A DNA stretch of 64,000 nucleotides from Mangrovicoccus algicola. Its GTDB lineage: Bacteria > Pseudomonadota > Alphaproteobacteria > Rhodobacterales > Rhodobacteraceae. The notes under the pieces were generated by a model. It was not told the DNA's origin, did no database searches, and saw only the letters and a list, made by a program, of their open reading frames with translations. Made by a program: the position numbers and the translations under genes. Below are positions 36,981 through 44,771 of this stretch, in pieces. The stretch covers positions 1 to 64,000 of the forward strand of contig NZ_JACVXA010000023.1 in the NCBI RefSeq assembly GCF_014903745.1. Direction: 5' to 3'. Position 1 is the stretch's first letter. Every line of letters begins with the position of its first letter.

Positions 36981-37613
36981 TCAGCCGACTCCCGCAATTT
37001 CGTCGATCACGCGCACCCACAGATCGGCGGGCTGGGCGCCGGGCACGGCCTGCTTGCGGTCCACCAGGAAGGTCGGCACGCCGGTCACGCCCATGCCGCG
37101 GAAGGCGGCATCGCGCTCGACGATCAGTTTCAGGTCCGACTCTCCCTCCAGAAGCCTGCGGATCATCGCCGCATCCAGCCCCGCGCCATCGGCGATGTCG
37201 CACAGCACGTCGCGGTCGCCGATGTCGCGCAGGTCCTGGAAATAGGCGTGGAACAGCGCCGAGACGACGGCCGGCTGCACACCCTCGACCCCGGCCCAGA
37301 GGATCAGCCGGTGCGCGTCCAGCGTGTTGGGCACCCGCGGAATGGCCGAGAGGTCGAAATCCAGCCCCGTTTCGGCGGCGGCCTCCATGATGTTGGAGAC
37401 GACCTCGGCCGCGGCTTCGCGGCTGCCGAACTTGTTGCGATAGTAATCCTTGCGCGGAATGCCCGCGCGCGGCATCTCGGGGTTCAGCTGAAACGGGTGC
37501 CATTCGATCACGAAGGGATGGGCGGGCCGTTCCATCAGCGCCTGGTCGAGCCGCGCCTTGCCGATATAGCACCAGGGGCAGATCGGGTCGGAAATGACGT
37601 CAAGCTGGATCAT
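36981..37613 (-). CDS. DsbA-family (FrnE-like) oxidoreductase
   Basis: A 210-residue thioredoxin-fold protein without a signal peptide. The redox motif C-P-W-C is at residues 12-15 (D-P-I-C-P-W-C-Y-I-G-K), and the cis-proline region is G-V-T-G-V-P-T-F near 178. This cytosolic subgroup (FrnE, 2-hydroxychromene-carboxylate isomerase-like) is thought to be a thiol oxidoreductase or isomerase. Its start overlaps the ligase gene end by 14 bases, so the two are co-translated. Confidence 0.92.
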   Translation of the reverse strand: MIQLDVISDPICPWCYIGKARLDQALMERPAHPFVIEWHPFQLNPEMPRAGIPRKDYYRNKFGSREAAAEVVSNIMEAAAETGLDFDLSAIPRVPNTLDAHRLILWAGVEGVQPAVVSALFHAYFQDLRDIGDRDVLCDIADGAGLDAAMIRRLLEGESDLKLIVERDAAFRGMGVTGVPTFLVDRKQAVPGAQPADLWVRVIDEIAGVG

Positions 37614-39126
37614 GGGAAGTCTCGTGGTCCTGTCGTATCTGGCGGCGCATCAGCTTGCCATTGGCATTGCGCGGCAGCGCATCGCAATGGCGGAAGAGCC
37701 GCGGGCATTTGTAGCGGGCGAGCCTCTGGGCGGCGAAACCGGCAAGCTCGTCCTCGGGAACCGGATCACCGGCATAGAAAAGGCCGATCACCGTGGTGCC
37801 GGGGCCGACGCCGATCTCGACCGCGGCGGCCTCGGCGATGGCGGGATGGGCCTCCATCGCCGTCTCCACCTCGCGCGGCGAGACGCGCAGCCCGCCGGCA
37901 TTCATCATGTCATCCTCGCGCCCCAGCCAGGCGACGGCGCCATCGGCCTCCATCCGGCCCATGTCGCCGGTCAGGAACCATTGGCCGTCCGGGGAATGCC
38001 GCGCGGCGGTCTCGCCGGGGGCGCCCAGATAGCCCAGCATAAGCCCCGGATCATCGGCGGCCAGGGCGATCTGTCCTGTGTCTCCGGGCGGGACAGGGGC
38101 ATGGCCGGGGCCGAGGATCGCGACGCGCCGCCCGGGCTGGGGATGACCCAGCGTGCCCGCCGGGGCCGGGCGCGCGGGACTGCCCGAGACGAAGGTGGAG
38201 ACCTCGGACATTCCGAATGCCTCGTGGATCGGCGTGCCGGTGGCCGCCTGCCAAGCGGCGCGCAGCGCATCGGGCAGCGTTTCGCCCGCCGACAGCCCGT
38301 GGCGCAGGCGCGGCAGGGCCGGGATCGGCGCGCGCAGCATCTGGCGGTAGATCCCCGGCGCGGCGGCGAAGATCGTCGCGTCGTGGCGTTTCAGCAGCAG
38401 CGGCAGCTGCGCGGGGGTGATCCCCGGTGCGGGGATCAGCGCAGTGGCCCCGATGCTCCACGGATCCAGAAGCCCGGTGCCCAGCGTGTAGGTCCAGTTG
38501 AAGGCCCCGGCATGCAGGATGCGGTCGCCCGGTTCCAGCCCGGTCCAGCCGCCGAACATCGCCCGGCGCGCCCAGATGGCGCGATGGGCATGGATCACGC
38601 CACGCGGCTGCCCCGAGGTGCCCGAAGTGTAGACGATATAGGCCGGGCGGTCGGGATCGCCCTCGACCGGGGCCAGCGGCGGGCCCTCCGCCATCTCCTG
38701 CAGCCCGGCGGCGGCCAGCACCGGCCAGGGGCAGGGATCGGGCAGGGCGATGCCGTCGCCCGCCACGATCAGCGCCGGATCCAGCTCGGCGGCGATGCGG
38801 GCGATCTCGGGCGCGGTCAGCTGCGGCGAGGTCGGCACCGGCACCAGATCGGCGGCAATGGCGCCCAGGAAGGCCAGCGGGAAATCGACCCCGTTTCCCA
38901 GCCGCAGCAGGATCCGCGACCCCGGCGGCAGCCCCCGCGCCGCGAAGGCCCCCGCCAGTCCCAGCACCGCGCGTTCCAGCCGCCCATGGCTCCAGCGTTC
39001 GGAGCCCGTCAGCCGCAGGATCGCCAGCGCGATGCGGTCGGGATCGCGGGCCGCCCCGGCCAGCACGTGGCGGGCCAGGCTGAACGGTGCCGGGCAGGGC
39101 GGCAGGGCGGGGTCATCCATCTCCAT
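37600..39126 (-). CDS. AMP-forming acyl-CoA synthetase-like enzyme
   Basis: A 508-residue adenylate-forming ligase. The phosphate loop Y-T-S-G-T-S-G-Q-P-R-G is near 170, the A5 region reads H-E-A-F-G-M-S-E, T-G-D-M-G-R and the C-terminal catalytic lysine in N-A-N-G-K are all present, so it should be active. The sequence looks closest to benzoate/2-aminobenzoate-CoA ligase-like members, but the acid is uncertain. Start may be 39126 or 39120. It overlaps the DsbA-like gene downstream. Confidence 0.87.
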   Translation of the reverse strand: MEMDDPALPPCPAPFSLARHVLAGAARDPDRIALAILRLTGSERWSHGRLERAVLGLAGAFAARGLPPGSRILLRLGNGVDFPLAFLGAIAADLVPVPTSPQLTAPEIARIAAELDPALIVAGDGIALPDPCPWPVLAAAGLQEMAEGPPLAPVEGDPDRPAYIVYTSGTSGQPRGVIHAHRAIWARRAMFGGWTGLEPGDRILHAGAFNWTYTLGTGLLDPWSIGATALIPAPGITPAQLPLLLKRHDATIFAAAPGIYRQMLRAPIPALPRLRHGLSAGETLPDALRAAWQAATGTPIHEAFGMSEVSTFVSGSPARPAPAGTLGHPQPGRRVAILGPGHAPVPPGDTGQIALAADDPGLMLGYLGAPGETAARHSPDGQWFLTGDMGRMEADGAVAWLGREDDMMNAGGLRVSPREVETAMEAHPAIAEAAAVEIGVGPGTTVIGLFYAGDPVPEDELAGFAAQRLARYKCPRLFRHCDALPRNANGKLMRRQIRQDHETSHDPA

Positions 39127-39182
39127 GATGCGGGGCTACCCGGTCGAAGGGACACAGGCAAGCCGCCCGCGCCCCCGTGCCG

Positions 39183-40991
39183 TCACTCGGACCACCACAC
39201 ATCCGGCGCCCAGCCGGGCCAGTCCCCGTAAAGCGGGACATGCGCCGGGTAGTGCAGGCTGGCATCATGGGCCAGGCGCGAGACCTGCGAATACCATAGC
39301 GGGATGACATAGCGCCCCGCCGTCAGCACCCGGTCCAGCGCGCGCACCGCGGCCTGGAATTCCTCCGGGTCGGCGGTTTCCAGCATCGCGGCGATCATCG
39401 CCTCGGCCGCCGGGCTCTTCATGCCCATCCAGTTGCGCGACCCGGGCGTGTCGGCGGCCTCGGATCCCCAATACAGCATCTGTTCATTGCCCGGCGACAG
39501 CGACAGCGCCCGGGTATAGAAGGTCATGTCGAAATCGAAGCGGTTGGTGCGCTCATTGTACTGGGCCGGGTCGATCGTGGTGGTGCGCACCGCGATGCCC
39601 AGCCGGTCCAGTGCCTGGGCGAAGATATTGACCACCGACTGGTATTCCGTCGCCCCCTGCAGCATCAGGATCTCGAAGGCGAAGGGCTGACCGGAGGCAT
39701 TGACCAGCCGCCCGTCCTTCGGGGTCCAGCCCGCCTCTTCCAGCAGCGCCGCCGCCTTGGCGATGTTCCTGCGGTTGCGCGCCGTGCCGTCGCCCTCGGG
39801 CAGCGCATAGCCCTCGAGCGTTCCGGGGGGCAGATCCTCGGCGAAGGGGGTCAGCAAGTCCTTCACGCGGCCCTCGGCCGGGCCCGGCCGCATCGCCAGC
39901 ACCGAGTTGCAGAAATACGAACAGATCCGCGGATCGCTGCCGCCATTCTGGGTCTGGGCGATGAATTCGTAGTTGAAGGCCAGAAGCATCGCCTCGCGCA
40001 CGCGCCAGTCGGCGAAGAGATCGCGGCGGGTATTCATCACCAGCCCGGTAATGCCCGAGGGACGCTCATGCGCGATCTCGGCCTTGACCACCTTCCCCTC
40101 CCGCATCAGCGGGAAATCATAGCTGTCCTGCCAGCGCGCGGCATTGCCTTCGCGGTAGAGGCTGACCGCCCCGGCCTTGAAGGCCTCGAACATCACGCCC
40201 GCATCGGCGAAATATTCATATCGGATCAGGTCGAGGTTGTTGCGCCCGGCATTGAAGGGCAGATCCTTGCCCCAGTAATCGGGGTTGCGGCGGAAATTGA
40301 TGAACCGGCCGGGCTCGAACTCGGCGATCGGGTAGGCGGAGGATCCGATCGGCGGGATCAGCGAGCTTTGCGCGAAATCCTTGCCCTCCCACTGGGCCTT
40401 CTTGAAGATCGGCCGCAGCCCCATGATCAGCGGCAATTCGCGGTCCGGCGTGTTGAAGGTGATGCGGAACGACCGCGGGCCGGTGGCCTCGATCTTCTCC
40501 ACCTTCTGCCAGCTGCCCAGGAATCGCGGATGCCCTTCGGTGCCCAGCGTCTCGTAGGACCAGATCGCGTCCTCGACCGTCACCGGCGAGCCGTCGGAGA
40601 ACCGCGCCTCGGGGCGTATGGTGAATTCGACCCATTCGCGATTCGGGCCGGTTTCCACCGTCTCGGCGAGAAGCCCGTAAAGCGAGAAGGGTTCGTCATA
40701 GGACCGGCCCAGCATCGATTCAAAGACATGGGTGGTCACGGCCCAGGGGGCGCGTCCCTTCAGGATATGGGGATTGAGGCTGTCGAACCCGCCCTGTTCT
40801 GCCAGAACGATCTGCCCGCCCTTGGGCGCATCGGGATCGGCATAGGGAAGCGACACAAAATCCGGTGGCAATGCCGGGGCGCCATACATAGCTATGCCGT
40901 GCTGCGGTTCGGCCAGGGTCGGGCCTGCCGCCAGACCCGCCGCCAGAAGCCCCGCCGCCATCCGGGCGGTCCATCCTGCGCGATATGTCAA
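39183..40991 (-). CDS. ABC transporter substrate-binding protein, YejA/peptide type
   Basis: A 602-residue periplasmic solute-binding protein (family 5). An N-terminal signal (A-G-L-L-A-A-G-L-A-A-G-P-T-L-A) is followed by the YejA-type start H-G-I-A-M-Y-G-x-P-A-L-P and P-Y-A-D-P-D-A-P-K-G-G. YejA works with YejBEF in microcin C and peptide uptake; no permease or ATPase genes follow, so partners are elsewhere or this is one of several paralogues. The start is TTG with AGGA eight bases upstream. Confidence 0.9.
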   Translation of the reverse strand: MTYRAGWTARMAAGLLAAGLAAGPTLAEPQHGIAMYGAPALPPDFVSLPYADPDAPKGGQIVLAEQGGFDSLNPHILKGRAPWAVTTHVFESMLGRSYDEPFSLYGLLAETVETGPNREWVEFTIRPEARFSDGSPVTVEDAIWSYETLGTEGHPRFLGSWQKVEKIEATGPRSFRITFNTPDRELPLIMGLRPIFKKAQWEGKDFAQSSLIPPIGSSAYPIAEFEPGRFINFRRNPDYWGKDLPFNAGRNNLDLIRYEYFADAGVMFEAFKAGAVSLYREGNAARWQDSYDFPLMREGKVVKAEIAHERPSGITGLVMNTRRDLFADWRVREAMLLAFNYEFIAQTQNGGSDPRICSYFCNSVLAMRPGPAEGRVKDLLTPFAEDLPPGTLEGYALPEGDGTARNRRNIAKAAALLEEAGWTPKDGRLVNASGQPFAFEILMLQGATEYQSVVNIFAQALDRLGIAVRTTTIDPAQYNERTNRFDFDMTFYTRALSLSPGNEQMLYWGSEAADTPGSRNWMGMKSPAAEAMIAAMLETADPEEFQAAVRALDRVLTAGRYVIPLWYSQVSRLAHDASLHYPAHVPLYGDWPGWAPDVWWSE

Positions 40992-41060
40992 ATTCTTGTT
41001 CCTGCTCCGGTTTTGTTAACGCCTGCCTAGCAGATATGCGCCGATTTTAAAACTTAGGGG

Positions 41061-41089
41061 TTGGAGAGGCGCGAGGATGGGCTTATATA
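41061..41089 (+). promoter_or_regulatory. Promoter-like elements of the candidate sRNA
   Basis: TTGGAG (41061-41066) and TTATAT (41084-41089) are separated by 17 bases. Transcription would start near 41096 and run into the strong terminator ending at 41171. Confidence 0.45.
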
Positions 41090-41095
41090 GGAAGC

Positions 41096-41171
41096 ACTGC
41101 TCGATAGGTTTCTTGCCTGTATGAAACCTGCCTCAATGACTTGACGCCAGCCTTGTGCTGGCGTCTTTTTT
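41096..41171 (+). ncRNA. Candidate intergenic small RNA with intrinsic terminator
   Basis: The 417-base gap 40992-41408 separates two divergent genes, yet holds a strong plus-strand terminator: a nine-pair stem GACGCCAGC/GCTGGCGTC, five-base loop and six T residues. No plus-strand protein gene lies upstream. A promoter-like pair sits 75 bases before it, and the RNA between would also form GGTTTC/GAAACC (41107-41128). This suggests a roughly 75-nucleotide sRNA of Hfq-partner type; alternatively it is an attenuated leader of the 3-hydroxybutyrate dehydrogenase gene. I do not recognise the family. The rest of the gap (41174-41400) shows nothing clear. Confidence 0.55.
41143..41171 (+). terminator. 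Strong intrinsic terminator in a divergent intergenic region
   Basis: A nine-base-pair perfect stem with loop CTTGT is followed by TTTTTT. It points in the plus direction, 238 bases before the next plus-strand start. Confidence 0.88.
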
Positions 41172-41408
41172 GTCTGGGGACCCCAAGGATTCAAGGGCAA
41201 AAGCACCGGGCAGGGCAGTTCTCCACAGACTTTGTCAGCATCCCGGGCCCGGGCGGGGCGCGGTGCCGGAAGAATCATCTCTCTCGGCGTCCTGCCGCCG
41301 ATCTCGGGCGGGCGCGGCATTTTCGTGCCCGCGATCACGGGGGCATGATTTGGCTGGTCATCGCGCCGACAGCATCTACCCTCTGTCGCGTCAGAAGGAG
41401 TTACCGAC

Positions 41409-42182
41409 ATGAACCTTGCGGGCAAGACGGCGGTCGTGACCGGATCGAATTCGGGGATCGGCCTTGGTGTGGCGACGGAACTGGCGAAGGCGGGGATCAA
41501 CGTGGTCCTGAATTCCTTCACCGACCGGGACGAGGATCACGAACTGGCGGAAGGGCTGGCGCGCGATTACGGGGTCGAGGCGCGCTATATCAAGGCGGAC
41601 ATGTCCTCGGGCGAGGAATGCCGCGCGCTGATCGAGACGGCGGGCGCCTGCGACATCCTGGTGAACAATGCCGGGATCCAGCATGTCGCGCCGATCAACG
41701 ATTTCCCGGCGGGCAAATGGGACGCGATCATCGCCATCAATCTCAGCTCGGCCTTCCATACCACGGCCGCCGCGCTGCCGATGATGCGCAAGGCGGGCTG
41801 GGGGCGGGTGGTCAATATCGCCTCCGCGCACGGGCTGACCGCCTCGCCCTACAAATCCGCCTATGTCGCGGCCAAGCACGGGGTGGTGGGGCTGACCAAG
41901 GTCACCGCGCTGGAAACCGCGCGCGAGCCGATCACCGCCAATGCCATCTGTCCGGGCTATGTGCTGACCCCCCTTGTGGAGGCGCAGATCCCCGACACGA
42001 TGAAGGAATACGGCATGTCCAAGGAGGAGGTGATCGAGAAGGTCCTTCTGGAGCGCCAGCCCTCGAAGGAATTCGCCACGGTCGAACAGCTGGGCGGAAC
42101 GGTGCTTTACCTGTGTTCGCCCTATGCCGCCCAGGTGACCGGCACCACCATTTCGGTGGATGGCGGCTGGACGGCGCTCTGA
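41409..42182 (+). CDS. bdhA: 3-hydroxybutyrate dehydrogenase
   Basis: A 257-residue short-chain dehydrogenase oxidising D-3-hydroxybutyrate to acetoacetate with NAD, in polyhydroxybutyrate breakdown. The nucleotide motif T-G-S-N-S-G-I-G is at 11-18, N-N-A-G near 89, the active site S-A-H-G and Y-x-x-x-K (Y-V-A-A-K) near 155, and the C-terminal V-D-G-G-W-T-A is the family ending. AGAAGGAG precedes the ATG. The next two genes are in the same direction with 16- and minus-4-base spacing. Confidence 0.95.
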   Translation: MNLAGKTAVVTGSNSGIGLGVATELAKAGINVVLNSFTDRDEDHELAEGLARDYGVEARYIKADMSSGEECRALIETAGACDILVNNAGIQHVAPINDFPAGKWDAIIAINLSSAFHTTAAALPMMRKAGWGRVVNIASAHGLTASPYKSAYVAAKHGVVGLTKVTALETAREPITANAICPGYVLTPLVEAQIPDTMKEYGMSKEEVIEKVLLERQPSKEFATVEQLGGTVLYLCSPYAAQVTGTTISVDGGWTAL

Positions 42183-42198
42183 CCGGGAAAGGACGGGA

Positions 42199-42738
42199 AT
42201 GTTCGGCAGACTGACCAAGGCAATGATCGCACGGCGCGAGGCCCGGCTGGGCCTGCGCTTTCCGCATGTGCACCGCATCGCCGAGACCAGCCCCAGGCTG
42301 CTGATGCGCTATGGCCGGTTCCTGTCCTTCCTCGACCCCAACCAGGATGTCCCGCCCGAGGCCTATCACCTGGCGCGGATCCGCGGGGCGATGGCGGGGG
42401 ATTGCGCCGCCAGCCTGGAGGCCGAGATCGCCCGGGCCAAGGCGGGCGGTCTGCGCGAGGGGCTGCTGCGCGAATTCCTGACCGCCGCCCCCGGAGAGCT
42501 GCCCGGCCCGCTGGCGGATGTCATGCGGCTGGCCGATGCGGTGGTGCGCGACCGGCGCGACGATCCCGAGGCGCGCGACCGCGTGCGGGCCGCCTTCGGC
42601 GAGGACGGGCTGATCGAGCTGTCCTATGCGATGAACGGGGCCGCGCTGATCCCGGGTCTGCGCCGGTCGATGGGCTTTTGCGGCACGCCCGATCCCGGCG
42701 CGCTGGCACGCCTGGCGGCGCAGGAGGCCCCGCAATGA
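42199..42738 (+). CDS. Carboxymuconolactone decarboxylase/AhpD-like protein
   Basis: A 179-residue helical protein resembling the AhpD-like fold: L-A-R-I-R-G-A-M-A-G-D-C-A-A-S-L-E-A-E-I-A aligns with the CMD C-x-x-C-x-x-x-H helix, but only one cysteine remains and the histidine is absent. Peroxidase activity is therefore unlikely. It lies between bdhA and a patatin-like lipase, with an ATGA overlap into the latter. Function unknown. Confidence 0.62.
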   Translation: MFGRLTKAMIARREARLGLRFPHVHRIAETSPRLLMRYGRFLSFLDPNQDVPPEAYHLARIRGAMAGDCAASLEAEIARAKAGGLREGLLREFLTAAPGELPGPLADVMRLADAVVRDRRDDPEARDRVRAAFGEDGLIELSYAMNGAALIPGLRRSMGFCGTPDPGALARLAAQEAPQ

Positions 42739-43793
42739 GCGCCAATATCCGCCGGATCAACCTGGCGCTTCAGGGCGGCGGCGCGCATGGCGCCTTCACC
42801 TGGGGGGCGCTGGTGCGGCTTCTGGAGGAAGAGACGATCGAGATCGCCTCCATCTCGGGGACCTCGGCGGGGGCGCTGAACGGCGCGGCGCTGAAGGCCG
42901 GGCTGTCCTGCCCCGAGGCCGCCGATCCGCGGCAGAAGGCGATCGAGACGCTGAACTGGCTGTGGACCCGCATCGGCGCGGTGCAGGACCTGCGCCTGAC
43001 CGCCTGGATCAACGTCTTCGGTCCGGTCATGGGGATCATGCGCGATGCCTATTTCGCCTCGCCGGCCTATCTGGCGGCCGAGGCGGCCAGCGGCTTCGTC
43101 TCGCCCTACATGTACGGACCGGCCTATCGCAATCCGCTGGAGGATATCGTCGGCCAGCTGGTCTTCGACGATGTCTGCGCCACCGCGCGGGGGCCCGATT
43201 TCTTCGTCTGCACCACCCGCGTGCGCGACGGCAAGTCCCGCATCTTCACCGGCGCGGAAATCTCGGTGGAGGCGATCCTGGCCTCGGCCTGCCTGCCGAC
43301 GATCTTCCAGGCGGTGGAAATCCACGATCCCAAGACCGGCCGCGACGAGATCTTCTATGACGGCGGCTATACCGGCAATCCCGCCCTTTACCCGATGTTC
43401 GCGCCGCATCTGCCCGATGACATCGTCGTCATCAACATCAACCCGCTGGAACGCGATCAACTGCCGGTCACGCCGCAGGACATCGCCAACCGGGTCAACG
43501 AGATCAGCTTCAACTCCTCGCTGCTGCGCGAGCTGCGCGCCATCACCTTCGTCAAGCGGCTGCTGGCGACCGGGCGGATCCCTGAAGGCTCTATGCGCGA
43601 CGTGAACATCCACATGATCGCCGATGACCGGCTGATGACCAGCCTGTCGGTCAGCACGAAACTGGTGCCGTCGCCCTATCTGCTGGGGCGGCTCCACAAG
43701 GCGGGCTATGCCGCGGCCGATGCGTTCCTGGGGGATCACGGCGACAAGATCGGCCATGACAGCTCGGTGGATATCGCGACGATGTTCAATTGA
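42735..43793 (+). CDS. Patatin-like phospholipase/esterase
   Basis: A 352-residue hydrolase with a Ser-Asp dyad. The oxyanion motif G-G-G-A-H-G is at 14-19, the nucleophile Ser44 in G-T-S-A-G, and the catalytic aspartate in Y-D-G-G-Y near 213. No signal peptide, so cytosolic. Neighbouring bdhA suggests a link to polyhydroxybutyrate mobilisation, since some intracellular PHB depolymerases and granule-associated proteins are patatin-like; the sequence itself cannot separate this from phospholipase activity. Confidence 0.9.
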   Translation: MSANIRRINLALQGGGAHGAFTWGALVRLLEEETIEIASISGTSAGALNGAALKAGLSCPEAADPRQKAIETLNWLWTRIGAVQDLRLTAWINVFGPVMGIMRDAYFASPAYLAAEAASGFVSPYMYGPAYRNPLEDIVGQLVFDDVCATARGPDFFVCTTRVRDGKSRIFTGAEISVEAILASACLPTIFQAVEIHDPKTGRDEIFYDGGYTGNPALYPMFAPHLPDDIVVININPLERDQLPVTPQDIANRVNEISFNSSLLRELRAITFVKRLLATGRIPEGSMRDVNIHMIADDRLMTSLSVSTKLVPSPYLLGRLHKAGYAAADAFLGDHGDKIGHDSSVDIATMFN

Positions 43794-43819
43794 AAACAAC
43801 CCCTTGCGGGGTGGTTTTC
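43792..43819. terminator. Bidirectional terminator between the patatin gene and xerD
   Basis: GAAAACAACCCC pairs with GGGGTGGTTTTC over a four-base loop with one internal mismatch. The A and T ends give U-rich tails in both directions, and the element joins the two convergent stop codons. Confidence 0.75.
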
Positions 43820-44771
43820 ATGTGCAATCCGTATCTTCCGCGGCGACGGGGACGGCAAGGGGGTGGTGATCCAGGACCAGTTCGCGCAGCCTCGCCTCGA
43901 GGACATGGGTATAGACCTCGGTGGTCGACAGGTCGGCATGGCCCAGCATCATCTGGATGGCGCGCAGATCGGCCCCGTTCTGCAGCAGATGCGTGGCGAA
44001 GGCGTGGCGGATCGTGTGCGGCGTCACCAGGCCGGGCGACACGCCGGCTTTCACCGCCAATGTCTTCATCAGCACGAAGAAGGCCTGCCGGGTCATGTGA
44101 CCGCCCGCGCCACGCCCGGGAAACAGAAAGGATGACAAGGGCTTGCCGCGCTTCGCCTTGGCGGCCTCCTCGGCGGCGTCGCGCGCGCCCAGCCAGTCGG
44201 CCAGGGCGCGGCGGGCCGGGGGCGACAGCGGCACCAGCCGTTCCTTGCCGCCCTTGCCGCGCACCAGGATCATCGCGGGGTTGCCGCGCGCCGCCGAGAC
44301 CGGCAGCGTCACCAATTCGCTGACCCGCATGCCGGTTGCATACAGCAACTCCACGAGGCACAGCGTGCGCAGCCGGTCGGCCGGGGTGCGGCCATGTTCG
44401 CCCGCCGCCGTCAGCAGCCGTTCGACCTCTTCGACGCTCAGCGTCTTGGGCAGCCGCTTGGCCCGGCCGGGCCCGCGGATCTGGATGGCCGGGTTGTCGC
44501 TGCGCAGATCCTCCTCATAGGCGAAACGGAACAGTTGCCGGATCGAGGCCAGCCGCCGCGCCCGCGTGGCGCGCGACAGCCCCTGGGCGTCGCAGAAGGC
44601 GATGTAATCCTCGATCTCGCTGCGGCTGGTGGACAGGAAGTCGCTGTCGCGCCCGGCCAGCCAGCCCGCGAAATCCTTCAGGTCGCGCCCATAGGCCAGC
44701 CGCGTGTTCAGCGCCGCGTCGAGTTCGGCCGACTGCGCCTCCAGGAACCGGCTGATCCATTGCTCCATCAT
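43818..44771 (-). CDS. xerD: Tyrosine recombinase XerD
   Basis: A 317-residue site-specific recombinase resolving chromosome dimers at dif. The N-terminal SAM-like domain spans about 1-90; the catalytic set is R in T-G-M-R-V-S-E-L, K in G-K-G-G-K-E-R, H-x-x-R in H-T-I-R-H-A-F-A-T-H-L-L, H in L-G-H-A-D-L-S, and Tyr in T-E-V-Y-T-H-V. XerD is slightly favoured over XerC by overall sequence. A 30-residue insertion (A-R-D-A-A-E-E-A-A-K-A-K-R) precedes the catalytic histidine block. It overlaps the upstream hypothetical by four bases. Confidence 0.93.
   Translation of the reverse strand: MMEQWISRFLEAQSAELDAALNTRLAYGRDLKDFAGWLAGRDSDFLSTSRSEIEDYIAFCDAQGLSRATRARRLASIRQLFRFAYEEDLRSDNPAIQIRGPGRAKRLPKTLSVEEVERLLTAAGEHGRTPADRLRTLCLVELLYATGMRVSELVTLPVSAARGNPAMILVRGKGGKERLVPLSPPARRALADWLGARDAAEEAAKAKRGKPLSSFLFPGRGAGGHMTRQAFFVLMKTLAVKAGVSPGLVTPHTIRHAFATHLLQNGADLRAIQMMLGHADLSTTEVYTHVLEARLRELVLDHHPLAVPVAAEDTDCT
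44334..44350. repeat. GGTTGC-N5-GCAACT dyad inside xerD
   Basis: One copy of the dispersed dyad with a right-arm terminal mismatch and spacer ATACA, within coding sequence. Confidence 0.5.
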
